This document shows, in pieces, positions 41,666 through 47,552 of a DNA stretch of 47,552 bases. Within the stretch, counting starts at the first letter, position 1; the number at the start of each line of letters is the position of its first letter. The translations under genes were made by a program, and so were the position numbers. The notes below the pieces were generated by a model. It saw nothing but the letters and a program-made list of their open reading frames with translations, ran no database searches and had not been told where the DNA came from. The stretch covers positions 1 to 47,552 of the forward strand of contig DUEK01000030.1 in NCBI GenBank assembly GCA_011192155.1, in the 5' to 3' direction. The stretch comes from Thermoflexia bacterium. GTDB taxonomy: Bacteria > Chloroflexota > Anaerolineae > B4-G1.

Positions 41666-43399
41666 ATGCCATCAGCAGACTTGATATTCCTTCACGCTCC
41701 CACCGTCTATGACTTTCGCCAGCGGGCGACGCTGTGGGGGCCTACCAGCGACCTCGTTCCCTCTGAGCCTATCTTTGACATGTACCCGGTCGGCTTTTCC
41801 ACCATGGCCGCTTATTTGGAGCAGGCCGGCTTCCGCACGCGCATCGTCAACTTGGCCGCCCGCATGGTGCGCTCTCAGCGCTTCGACCCCGAACGCCTCA
41901 TCACTCGGCTGAAGGGGCGCGCCTTTGGCATAGACCTGCACTGGCTGCCCCACGCCCACGGCGCGCTAGAGATCGCCGCGCTGGTCAAGCGACATCACCC
42001 TCAGACTCCTGTCATTTTCGGCGGTTTCTCGTCGTCCTATTTTCACCAGGAACTGGTGCGCTATCCCCAGGTGGACTATGTTCTGCGCGGCGATTCGACC
42101 GAGGAGCCGCTGCGCCGGTTGATAAAGTGTATCGCCGAGGCAAACCCGGACGACCTGGGCCAAATCCCCAACCTGACCTGGAAGGACGGTTCCGGCGAGG
42201 TGCATGTCAACCCGCAGACCTACATCCCAGCCGACCTGGATCACTTGGAGATGAACTACCGCCAGATGGTGCGCTCTGTGGTGCGCGACCTGGACTTTAT
42301 GAGCTATGTGCCCTTTAGCCACTGGATCGACTACCCGACGATGGCCGTGCTCACCGTGCGCGGCTGCAAGCACAATTGCTCCTACTGCGGCGGTTCCGCC
42401 TACGCCTCGCGCCTCATCAGCGGGCGCGCGGCCCCCGCTTTCCGCTCCCCCGAAAAGCTGGCCGACGATATGCGCGCCATGTACGATATCAGCCGCGGCC
42501 CCGCCTTCCTCCTGGGCGACATTCGCCAGGCCGGGATGGAGTATGCGCGTCGCTTCCTGCGCGCCATTGAGGGCTACCCCGGCCAGGGGATGCTAGAGAT
42601 ATTCGAGCCGCTGGGACGAGCGTTTGCAGAGGAATTGGCCGGCGCGCTCCCCAATTTTGTCATCGAGTTTTCCCCCGAATCCCACGACCCGGCCGTGCGA
42701 CGCGCACTCAATATGAACTTTACCAACGCCGAGATCGAAGAGACCATCGCGGCCTGCCTGGATGTCGGCTGCCGTCGCTTTGACCTGTTCTTTATGGTTG
42801 GCCTGCCCCAGCAGACGCCCCAATCGGTGCTAGATGGCGTGGAATACTTTGAGCGACTGCTGACACGCTTCGACGATGGCCGCTTGATGCCCTTTGTCGG
42901 CCCGCTGGCCCCGTTCGTAGACCCCGGCAGCCTGTTCTACGAGCAATCCGAAAAGTACGGTTATCGTATCCTCTGCCGCACGCTGGAGGAGCATCGCCAG
43001 GCGCTATTGGCTCCCACCTGGAAGCACATTCTGAATTACGAGACGCGCTGGATGAGCCGCGACGAGATCGCGGACGTGACCTACGAGGCTGGCCGGCGGC
43101 TCAACGCGCTCAAGGCCCGCTTTGGCCTGATCAGCCCGGAGGTGGCCGCCGAGACCGAGTCCCGCATCGAGCGCGCCGTCTCTCTGATGGCTCAGATTGA
43201 CCAACTGGTCGAGCGCTGCGCGCCGGACGAGCTGGAGCGCGAGTTACTGGTCCTAAAGCCGCAGATTAACCGCGCCAACACCTCGACCGTGTGCGAAAAG
43301 ACCGAGCTAGACCTGCCCTTTGGCGCCACCGCCTTCAACCTGCCGCAACTGGTCAAGATGGGCATGGCCGATCTCTTTGGCAGATTGATGGGCCGGTAG
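41666..43399 (+). CDS. B12-binding-like/radical SAM protein
   Basis: 577-residue radical SAM enzyme. The N-terminal ~150 residues look like a cobalamin-binding Rossmann domain (MYPVGFSTMAAYLEQAGF, IFGGFSSSYFHQELVRYPQVDYVLRGDSTEEPLRRL), but the B12-ligand His motif (DxHxxG) is not evident. The [4Fe-4S] site is TVRGCKHNCSYCGGSA, followed by a TIM-barrel half (EFSPESHDPAVRRALNMNFTNAEIEE, FDLFFMVGLPQQTPQS). It resembles the Ta0216-like B12/radical SAM family of unknown reaction. Start ATG 41666 has TTGGAG upstream. No maturase or substrate peptide gene is adjacent. Confidence 0.85.
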   Translation: MPSADLIFLHAPTVYDFRQRATLWGPTSDLVPSEPIFDMYPVGFSTMAAYLEQAGFRTRIVNLAARMVRSQRFDPERLITRLKGRAFGIDLHWLPHAHGALEIAALVKRHHPQTPVIFGGFSSSYFHQELVRYPQVDYVLRGDSTEEPLRRLIKCIAEANPDDLGQIPNLTWKDGSGEVHVNPQTYIPADLDHLEMNYRQMVRSVVRDLDFMSYVPFSHWIDYPTMAVLTVRGCKHNCSYCGGSAYASRLISGRAAPAFRSPEKLADDMRAMYDISRGPAFLLGDIRQAGMEYARRFLRAIEGYPGQGMLEIFEPLGRAFAEELAGALPNFVIEFSPESHDPAVRRALNMNFTNAEIEETIAACLDVGCRRFDLFFMVGLPQQTPQSVLDGVEYFERLLTRFDDGRLMPFVGPLAPFVDPGSLFYEQSEKYGYRILCRTLEEHRQALLAPTWKHILNYETRWMSRDEIADVTYEAGRRLNALKARFGLISPEVAAETESRIERAVSLMAQIDQLVERCAPDELERELLVLKPQINRANTSTVCEKTELDLPFGATAFNLPQLVKMGMADLFGRLMGR

Positions 43400-43406
43400 G
43401 TTGGGT

Positions 43407-43435
43407 TTGTGCTCGCGCGTGAAACCTGATACAAT
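43407..43435 (+). promoter_or_regulatory. Promoter of the DarA-like gene pair
   Basis: TTGTGC (43407-43412) and TACAAT (43430-43435), 17-base spacer, 17 bases before the ATG at 43453. Confidence 0.6.
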
Positions 43436-43452
43436 GTGAGCGGGGAGAGAAT

Positions 43453-43797
43453 ATGACACTGCCTAACATCGTCAATCAACTGGCTATCGCCACCGTCTCC
43501 GGCGATCAGGTCGGTGCGCTCATAGACAGGCTGGCCCGCGACGGATTCTACCTTACACAGATAGATTCCAGCGGCGGCATTCTGTACCAGGCTACATTCT
43601 CGCTGATCATCGGCTTTGAACGGGGTCGCCTGCCGCGCCTGCTGAAACACATCCGCGAGTGTTGCCCCACCCGCCGACGCTTTATCCCCGCGCACGCCGA
43701 GGCTCCCATGCTTGAAATCCAACCGGCGATGATCGAAGCAGAGACGGGAGGCGCAACTGTCTGCGTGCTCAACGTCGAGCGCTTTGAACAATTGTGA
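43453..43797 (+). CDS. Diverged DarA/PstA-like (c-di-AMP receptor family) protein
   Basis: 114-residue PII-like protein related to the cyclic-di-AMP receptor family (DUF970; DarA/PstA). It keeps the family frame (LAIATVSGDQVGALIDRLARDGFYLTQIDSSGGILYQATFSLIIGFERGRLPRLLKHIRECC, then a loop and TVCVLNVERFEQL) but has ILYQATFS where the companion gene has FLRRGNVT, so the canonical ligand-loop residues are lost. GGGAGAG precedes the ATG. It is 13 bases upstream of the second copy, so the two are a coexpressed, asymmetric pair. Confidence 0.8.
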   Translation: MTLPNIVNQLAIATVSGDQVGALIDRLARDGFYLTQIDSSGGILYQATFSLIIGFERGRLPRLLKHIRECCPTRRRFIPAHAEAPMLEIQPAMIEAETGGATVCVLNVERFEQL

Positions 43798-43810
43798 AGC
43801 GAGGCTCAGA

Positions 43811-44083
43811 ATGAAAACAGCAAAGTTAGTCATTGCCATCGTCCGTGACGTGGACGCCGGGCCAGTGATCGAACAATTGGTAGCCCGCGACCACCGCGTG
43901 ACCCGTGTCGCCAGCACCGGCGGCTTTCTGCGACGGGGCAACGTCACGCTCCTCGTTGGCGTGGAAGATCAACACGTTCAGCTCGTCATTGATATCCTCC
44001 GTGAGACGTGCTCTCCCCCCGAACCTGATCAGCATCGGGCCACCATCTTTGTCGTAGACGCCCCCCATTTTGAACAGATATAG
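43811..44083 (+). CDS. DarA/PstA-like cyclic-di-AMP receptor
   Basis: 90-residue PII-like protein of the c-di-AMP receptor family: KLVIAIVRDVDAGPVIEQLVARDHRVTRVASTGGFLRRGNVTLLVGVEDQHVQLVIDILRETC, with the conserved STGGFLRRGNVTLLVG loop intact, then the long B-loop region and TIFVVDAPHFEQI. Known members sense c-di-AMP as trimers; partner unknown. I take ATG 43811 (GAGG seven bases upstream) over the in-frame TTG 43784 inside the first gene. Its TAG stop shares its last base with the end of MITE B2. Confidence 0.9.
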   Translation: MKTAKLVIAIVRDVDAGPVIEQLVARDHRVTRVASTGGFLRRGNVTLLVGVEDQHVQLVIDILRETCSPPEPDQHRATIFVVDAPHFEQI

Positions 44084-44231
44084 ACCCAGTAGATCCAAAT
44101 TTCAGACCTCGGAGGTCTCGGAAGGTGACATTGGCAGCAAAATTGCTTAGATTGCGCCCGTTTTTACCGGCAAAGGCGCTCTCGAGAGACCTCCGAGGTC
44201 TTGTTGTCGTAATATTTTGGGTCACTGAGAC
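44083..44231. mobile_element. MITE family B, copy 2 (149 bp)
   Basis: Nearly identical to copy 1 (41332-41481), differing by a handful of bases concentrated at the ends: GACCCAGTAGATCCAAA at one side, TTTTGGGTCACTGAGAC at the other. The first base is the G of the TAG stop of the DarA-like gene. Confidence 0.88.
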
Positions 44232-44339
44232 TTGCAGGGTTTTTTCTTGCTTTTATCCTGTTCATCCTGTAAATCCTATCTATTTATCTGCTCTGTGCAA
44301 AGAATTGAACAGTCCTGAGGCGAAGAGGATATTAGAGAT

Positions 44340-45092
44340 ATGTACTCGCGTATTTGGGCTATTTTTGTTGTTTCAACAGCGACGATGTTGATCCTATTCT
44401 TGCTTGGAGGTTGCGCCCGGCTCTCCCTCGCTCCCGCTGCGACTATTATTCCCACACGCCCCCTCCTGGCAGCTACCAAGAAGGCGACGGGCGTTCCTAC
44501 TGCACTGCCTGTCGCTTCTCCCACCTCGGCTGGCCCGTTGCTGTACACTGTCCGGTTAGGGGACACGTTGGGCGCTATCGCCCAAGCCCACGGCGTCTCC
44601 GTTGATGACTTGATCGCCGCCAATGATCTCGCTAACCCCGATGTGCTCTCCGTCGGCCAGACGCTCACCATCCCGGTTGGCGGTTTTAACGCGCCAACGA
44701 CCATCCCTCCCACTGATGCACCATCAGAACCGTCCCCTACGCTGATGCTGCCCACCTCACTGCCCACCCTCACTCCCTCCGGCCCGCCGCTGGTCGAGAT
44801 TGATCAGGCGCTAGCCTCCGGCGACGCAGCGGCCGAGGTGGTGGTCGTGCGCAACCGAGGGGGAATGGTCAGTCTTGAGGGATGGACGCTCGCCGACGCG
44901 GAGGGGAACACCTTCACTTTTCCGGCGCTCACGCTCTTTAGCGATGCAAAAGTGCGCGTACACTCGACCGAAGGCAACTCAATGCCCGGCGACCTGTACT
45001 GGGGCCGTGTGAATCCGGCCTGGAGCGAGGGCGAGCTAATCACACTATCCGACGCGACAGGGAACGCGATAGATACCTACATTGTGCCATAG
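44340..45092 (+). CDS. Lipoprotein with LysM and lamin-tail domains
   Basis: 250-residue secreted lipoprotein: signal VVSTATMLILFLLGGC with lipidation Cys, Thr/Pro/Ala-rich spacer, one LysM module (YTVRLGDTLGAIAQAHGVSVDDLIAANDLANPDVLSVGQTLTIP), second Pro-rich spacer, and a C-terminal lamin-tail (LTD) domain (VVVVRNRGGMVSLEGWTLADAEGNTFTFPALTLFSDAKVRVHS). It is probably peptidoglycan-associated. Its stop abuts that of the convergent murA. Confidence 0.9.
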   Translation: MYSRIWAIFVVSTATMLILFLLGGCARLSLAPAATIIPTRPLLAATKKATGVPTALPVASPTSAGPLLYTVRLGDTLGAIAQAHGVSVDDLIAANDLANPDVLSVGQTLTIPVGGFNAPTTIPPTDAPSEPSPTLMLPTSLPTLTPSGPPLVEIDQALASGDAAAEVVVVRNRGGMVSLEGWTLADAEGNTFTFPALTLFSDAKVRVHSTEGNSMPGDLYWGRVNPAWSEGELITLSDATGNAIDTYIVP

Positions 45093-46373
45093 TCAGATAC
45101 AGGTTCGCTCGATCTTGGCCCCTAACCGACGCAGTTTCTCCTCTATCCGTTCATATCCCCGGTCAATCTGACGGATGTTGCGAATGACGCTTTGCCCCTC
45201 GGCGCAGAGGGCTGCGCTGAGGAGCGCCATACCGGCGCGGATGTCGGGGCTTTCCACCTCATCGCCGTGCAGCGGCGAGTGGCCTTGTACGACGCAGCGA
45301 TGAGGGTCGCAGAGGATGATACGCGCGCCCATCCAGATCAGCTTGTCCACAAAGTAGAGGCGGCTTTCGAACATCTTTTCGTGGAACAGAATCGTCCCGC
45401 TGGATTGGGAGGCCAGAACGATGGCGACGCTCATCAGGTCAGCGGGAAAACCCGGCCAGGGAGCATCGGCGATGGAGGGGATAGCGCCGCCGGCGTCGGG
45501 GACGATGGTGAGGGATTGGTCAGCGGGTACAAAGATATCTTGCCCCCGAGCCTCGAACCGCACCCCCATGCGCTTGAACGCCAGGCTGACCATGCGCATA
45601 TGCTCCGGGGCGCTGTTTTTGATGAGCAACTCCCCGCCCGTCATCGCCGCCAGAGCGATATAGCTGCCTACCTCCATATAATCCGGGCCGATGGTGTATT
45701 CTCCACCGCTCAGCCGGTCTACTCCGCGAATGGTGAGCGTGTTGGAGCCGATGCCCTCGATCTGCGCGCCCATCCTGCACAGCATATGGCACAAATCCTG
45801 CACATGAGGCTCGCAGGCCGCGTTGCGGATAATGGTCGTGCCTTTGGCGAGCGTGGCGGCCGTGATTGCGTTTTCGGTGGCAGTAACGCTGGCTTCGTCC
45901 AGCAGGATGTCGGCCCCGCGTAACTGCTTGCCGTGCAGAGAGAATGTGCCGTCAATATCCACATCTGCGCCGAGCGCGCCGAGCGCCAGAAAGTGGGTGT
46001 CCATCCGCCGCCGCCCAATCACGTCGCCGCCCGGTCGGGGCAGATGCACTGTGCCTGTGCGGGCGAGCATCGGCCCGGTCAGCGTGATTGAACCACGGAT
46101 GCGCCCAAAGAGATTGGGGTCCAAATCAGATGTGCGTACGTCGCGAGCTTGCAGTCGCCAAGTGTGTGGGCCGAGCTTTTCGACCGAAACGCCGACGTTG
46201 GCGAGTAGTTCGCCCATCGTCGTCACGTCCCCGATAGCGGGCAGGTTGTGCAATGTAACAGGCTCGTCGGTCAGCAGACAGGCGGCCAGCAGCGGCAGCG
46301 CGGCGTTCTTATTCCCGCTAGGGATCACGGTACCGGAAATCGGATGGCCGCCTTCGATGATGAATTTTTCCAT
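45093..46373 (-). CDS. murA: UDP-N-acetylglucosamine 1-carboxyvinyltransferase
   Basis: First committed enzyme of peptidoglycan synthesis, transferring enolpyruvate from PEP to UDP-GlcNAc. The 426 residues match MurA throughout: [29 protein letters not shown] with catalytic Lys22, [47 protein letters not shown] and the closing [19 protein letters not shown]. The active-site loop is [10 protein letters not shown], so the usual Cys (C115 in E. coli) is Asp117. AGGA lies ahead of the ATG. It follows the SAM hydrolase gene on the same strand. Confidence 0.96.
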   Translation of the reverse strand: MEKFIIEGGHPISGTVIPSGNKNAALPLLAACLLTDEPVTLHNLPAIGDVTTMGELLANVGVSVEKLGPHTWRLQARDVRTSDLDPNLFGRIRGSITLTGPMLARTGTVHLPRPGGDVIGRRRMDTHFLALGALGADVDIDGTFSLHGKQLRGADILLDEASVTATENAITAATLAKGTTIIRNAACEPHVQDLCHMLCRMGAQIEGIGSNTLTIRGVDRLSGGEYTIGPDYMEVGSYIALAAMTGGELLIKNSAPEHMRMVSLAFKRMGVRFEARGQDIFVPADQSLTIVPDAGGAIPSIADAPWPGFPADLMSVAIVLASQSSGTILFHEKMFESRLYFVDKLIWMGARIILCDPHRCVVQGHSPLHGDEVESPDIRAGMALLSAALCAEGQSVIRNIRQIDRGYERIEEKLRRLGAKIERTCI

Positions 46374-46403
46374 TTTTGTTATCCTGTATTTTCTTCGAGA
46401 CGT

Positions 46404-47258
46404 TCATTGGATTCGCAACGTCACTGTGTCGCCAGGGCGCAGCCCCAGCCTGCGGGCGGCGCTGCCCTCGCGCACCGCGATCTCTAGGTGCCCCTCGCTG
46501 CCCACCAGGGCCAGCGTCTCGCCCGGCTCAACCTCAACGTAGGTGCGCCGCACGCCAACGATCTCCCGCCCACCCACGATAATCGTCGCATCACCGGCCT
46601 GGAACCGCGTTCGCTCCCCGCCTCCTGCCTCTTGAAAAGCAGGCTCAAGCAAAAGTTCCCCCCCACCCCACACTAGCCGCCCGATGCTGGTGACGACGTT
46701 GCCAAAGTGGTCAGCGTGCAGTACCTCGCCGCTGATGGCGTCGGGCGCGATTTCCAGGCGCGGGGGCGGAAATGTGACCGGGTCGCGCGCGGGCGGGCCG
46801 AGAGCCGTGATGGAGACGCCAGTCGCCAGGTGCGCGGCGGCAGGGGCAAAAACGTCGCGCCCGTGGAAGGTGTGGCTGATCTGGGGCAACCGGTAGCGCG
46901 GGTCGGCCAGCTCCACCACCGCCTCGACCGGCTCATTCTCATTAGCCATCACATAGCTAAAGACGCCGTTATCCGGCCCGACGAACGTGCCCGCCGGCGT
47001 GCGTACGGCAATGGGCCGCCGCGCGCTGCCCACGCCCGGGTCCACCACAACCAGATGAACACTGTGCGGTGGGAAAAAGGCATAGGCAGTGTAGAGCACA
47101 TAGGCAGCCTGGTGGACATTCTGCGGCGCGATGTGGTGAGTGATATCCACCAAGCGGGCATCGGGCGCGATATTGAGGATGACGCCCTTCATGCTCCCTA
47201 CGTAGCCGTCGTTTGCGCCAAAGTCGGTGGTGAGGGTGACGAGTGGGATTTTTTCCAT
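46404..47258 (-). CDS. SAM hydrolase (DUF62, S-adenosyl-L-methionine hydroxide adenosyltransferase)
   Basis: 284-residue enzyme of the DUF62/fluorinase-chlorinase fold that splits S-adenosylmethionine to adenosine and methionine using hydroxide. Conserved stretches: VTLTTDFGANDGYVGSMKGVIL, DITHHIAPQNVHQAAYVLYTAYAFFPPHSVHLVVVDPGVGSARRP, GPDNGVFS, SHTFHGRDVFAPAAAHLA and HADHFGNVVTSI. The DxxR/H side-chain triad expected for hydrolases rather than halogenases seems to be kept. It lies 30 bases upstream of murA on the same strand. No strong ribosome binding site is visible. Confidence 0.9.
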   Translation of the reverse strand: MEKIPLVTLTTDFGANDGYVGSMKGVILNIAPDARLVDITHHIAPQNVHQAAYVLYTAYAFFPPHSVHLVVVDPGVGSARRPIAVRTPAGTFVGPDNGVFSYVMANENEPVEAVVELADPRYRLPQISHTFHGRDVFAPAAAHLATGVSITALGPPARDPVTFPPPRLEIAPDAISGEVLHADHFGNVVTSIGRLVWGGGELLLEPAFQEAGGGERTRFQAGDATIIVGGREIVGVRRTYVEVEPGETLALVGSEGHLEIAVREGSAARRLGLRPGDTVTLRIQ

Positions 47259-47306
47259 AGGCGCGTATTCTACAGGGAAGCGGCCAAGTCGTCAAGCAAG
47301 CGCTGC

Positions 47307-47335
47307 TTGACAAATCCATTTTTTGATAGTATAAT
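47307..47335 (+). promoter_or_regulatory. Consensus sigma70 promoter of the downstream regulator
   Basis: TTGACA (47307-47312), 17-base spacer, TATAAT (47330-47335): a perfect match at both boxes, 36 bases before the ATG at 47372. Confidence 0.85.
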
Positions 47336-47371
47336 CTTTAGGAACTTTTGGAACATTAGGAAGTTTTGGCG

Positions 47372-47552
47372 ATGAAACTATCTCCCAGACAACGTGATTT
47401 CCTGGTCCGGCTGCTCGACCTCTATCGCGAGGCCGAGGGGCCGGTGCATTACGTAGACGTGGCGCGGGCGCTGGATGTGAACCCGGTCACAGCCTACGAG
47501 ATGTTGCGCCTGCTGGAAAACAAAGGGCTGGCGCGTTCCGAGACGGTGCGTC
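47372..47552 (+). CDS. Winged-helix transcription regulator, 5' part
   Basis: Incomplete at the window end (60 residues seen). MKLSPRQRDFLVRLLDLY, then VHYVDVARALDVNPVTAYEMLRLLENKGLARSETVR forms a winged helix-turn-helix similar to MarR/DtxR/IclR-type N-terminal domains; family cannot be settled from the fragment. AGGAAG precedes the ATG. The upstream promoter is perfect consensus. Confidence 0.78.
   Translation, partial: MKLSPRQRDFLVRLLDLYREAEGPVHYVDVARALDVNPVTAYEMLRLLENKGLARSETVR

Overview
The window looks like a chromosomal segment from an uncultured or little-studied Chloroflexota (Anaerolineae- or Caldilineae-like) bacterium. This is inferred from the combination of a short IF-2, a NusA with a long acidic tail, Pro/Thr-rich lipoproteins carrying LysM domains, a tandem-XRE regulator, a DUF951 protein and a single-gene AAA+/VWA chelatase. 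No rRNA or tRNA gene was found, so the placement rests on gene content. Coding density is high and both strands are used.

Layout. 0.2-7.5 kb (minus): a cell-surface polysaccharide operon made of a sugar-nucleotide epimerase, a 1,100-residue O-antigen-ligase/TPR protein, a WecA/TagO-type phosphoglycosyltransferase, a UDP-sugar dehydrogenase and a DedA-family protein. 7.6-8.2 kb: a decayed IS-like element split by a 121-bp MITE. 8.2-8.7 kb: a cold-shock gene with consensus promoter, structured leader and terminator. 8.7-10.8 kb (minus): a chlD-type chelatase gene whose AAA+ and VWA halves lie in different frames joined at an A9 run. 10.9-14.6 kb: Uma2 nuclease and FmdB zinc ribbon (minus), then MoaD/ThiS, alpha/beta hydrolase and M1 peptidase lipoprotein (plus). 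14.9-16.3 kb: DUF951 protein and a diacylglycerol-type glycosyltransferase. 16.3-21.3 kb (minus): purA, an odd MoaD-like gene, mutS2 and a CvpA-like protein. 21.5 kb: a NarL-type response regulator. 22.2-27.9 kb (minus): nusA-ylxR-infB-rbfA-nrnA. 28.4-29.7 kb: tandem-XRE regulator and TPR protein. 29.7-34.5 kb (minus): a SpoU methyltransferase, a T-box leader, pheS and pheT. 34.5-39.7 kb (minus): a LysM lipoprotein, then a saccharopine-pathway pair (lysine-ketoglutarate reductase and saccharopine dehydrogenase) around a lipoprotein. 39.8-45.1 kb (plus): a propeller-like lipoprotein, a B12-binding-type radical SAM protein, two adjacent c-di-AMP receptor-like (DarA/PstA) genes and a LysM/lamin-tail lipoprotein. 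45.1-47.3 kb (minus): murA and a SAM hydrolase; a divergent winged-helix regulator runs off the end.

The strongest non-gene signal is a set of short non-autonomous mobile elements. Family A has three copies, each with 14-bp terminal inverted repeats (one end degenerate in copy 2) and a perfect 9-bp target duplication. Family B has two nearly identical 150-bp copies. Family C has one 141-bp copy next to a promoter. They sit at expression-relevant places: inside an IS remnant, next to a ribosome binding site, upstream of nusA, at a stop codon and beside a -35 box.

The most interesting gene-level signals are the chlD frame switch, the T-box before pheS, the eukaryote-like saccharopine operon, the tandem DarA-like pair, the Cys-to-Asp MurA, and a NusA with two RNA-polymerase-alpha-CTD-like domains. 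I did not recognise a wholly new defence or biosynthetic system; no CRISPR array, prophage or restriction cassette is visible.
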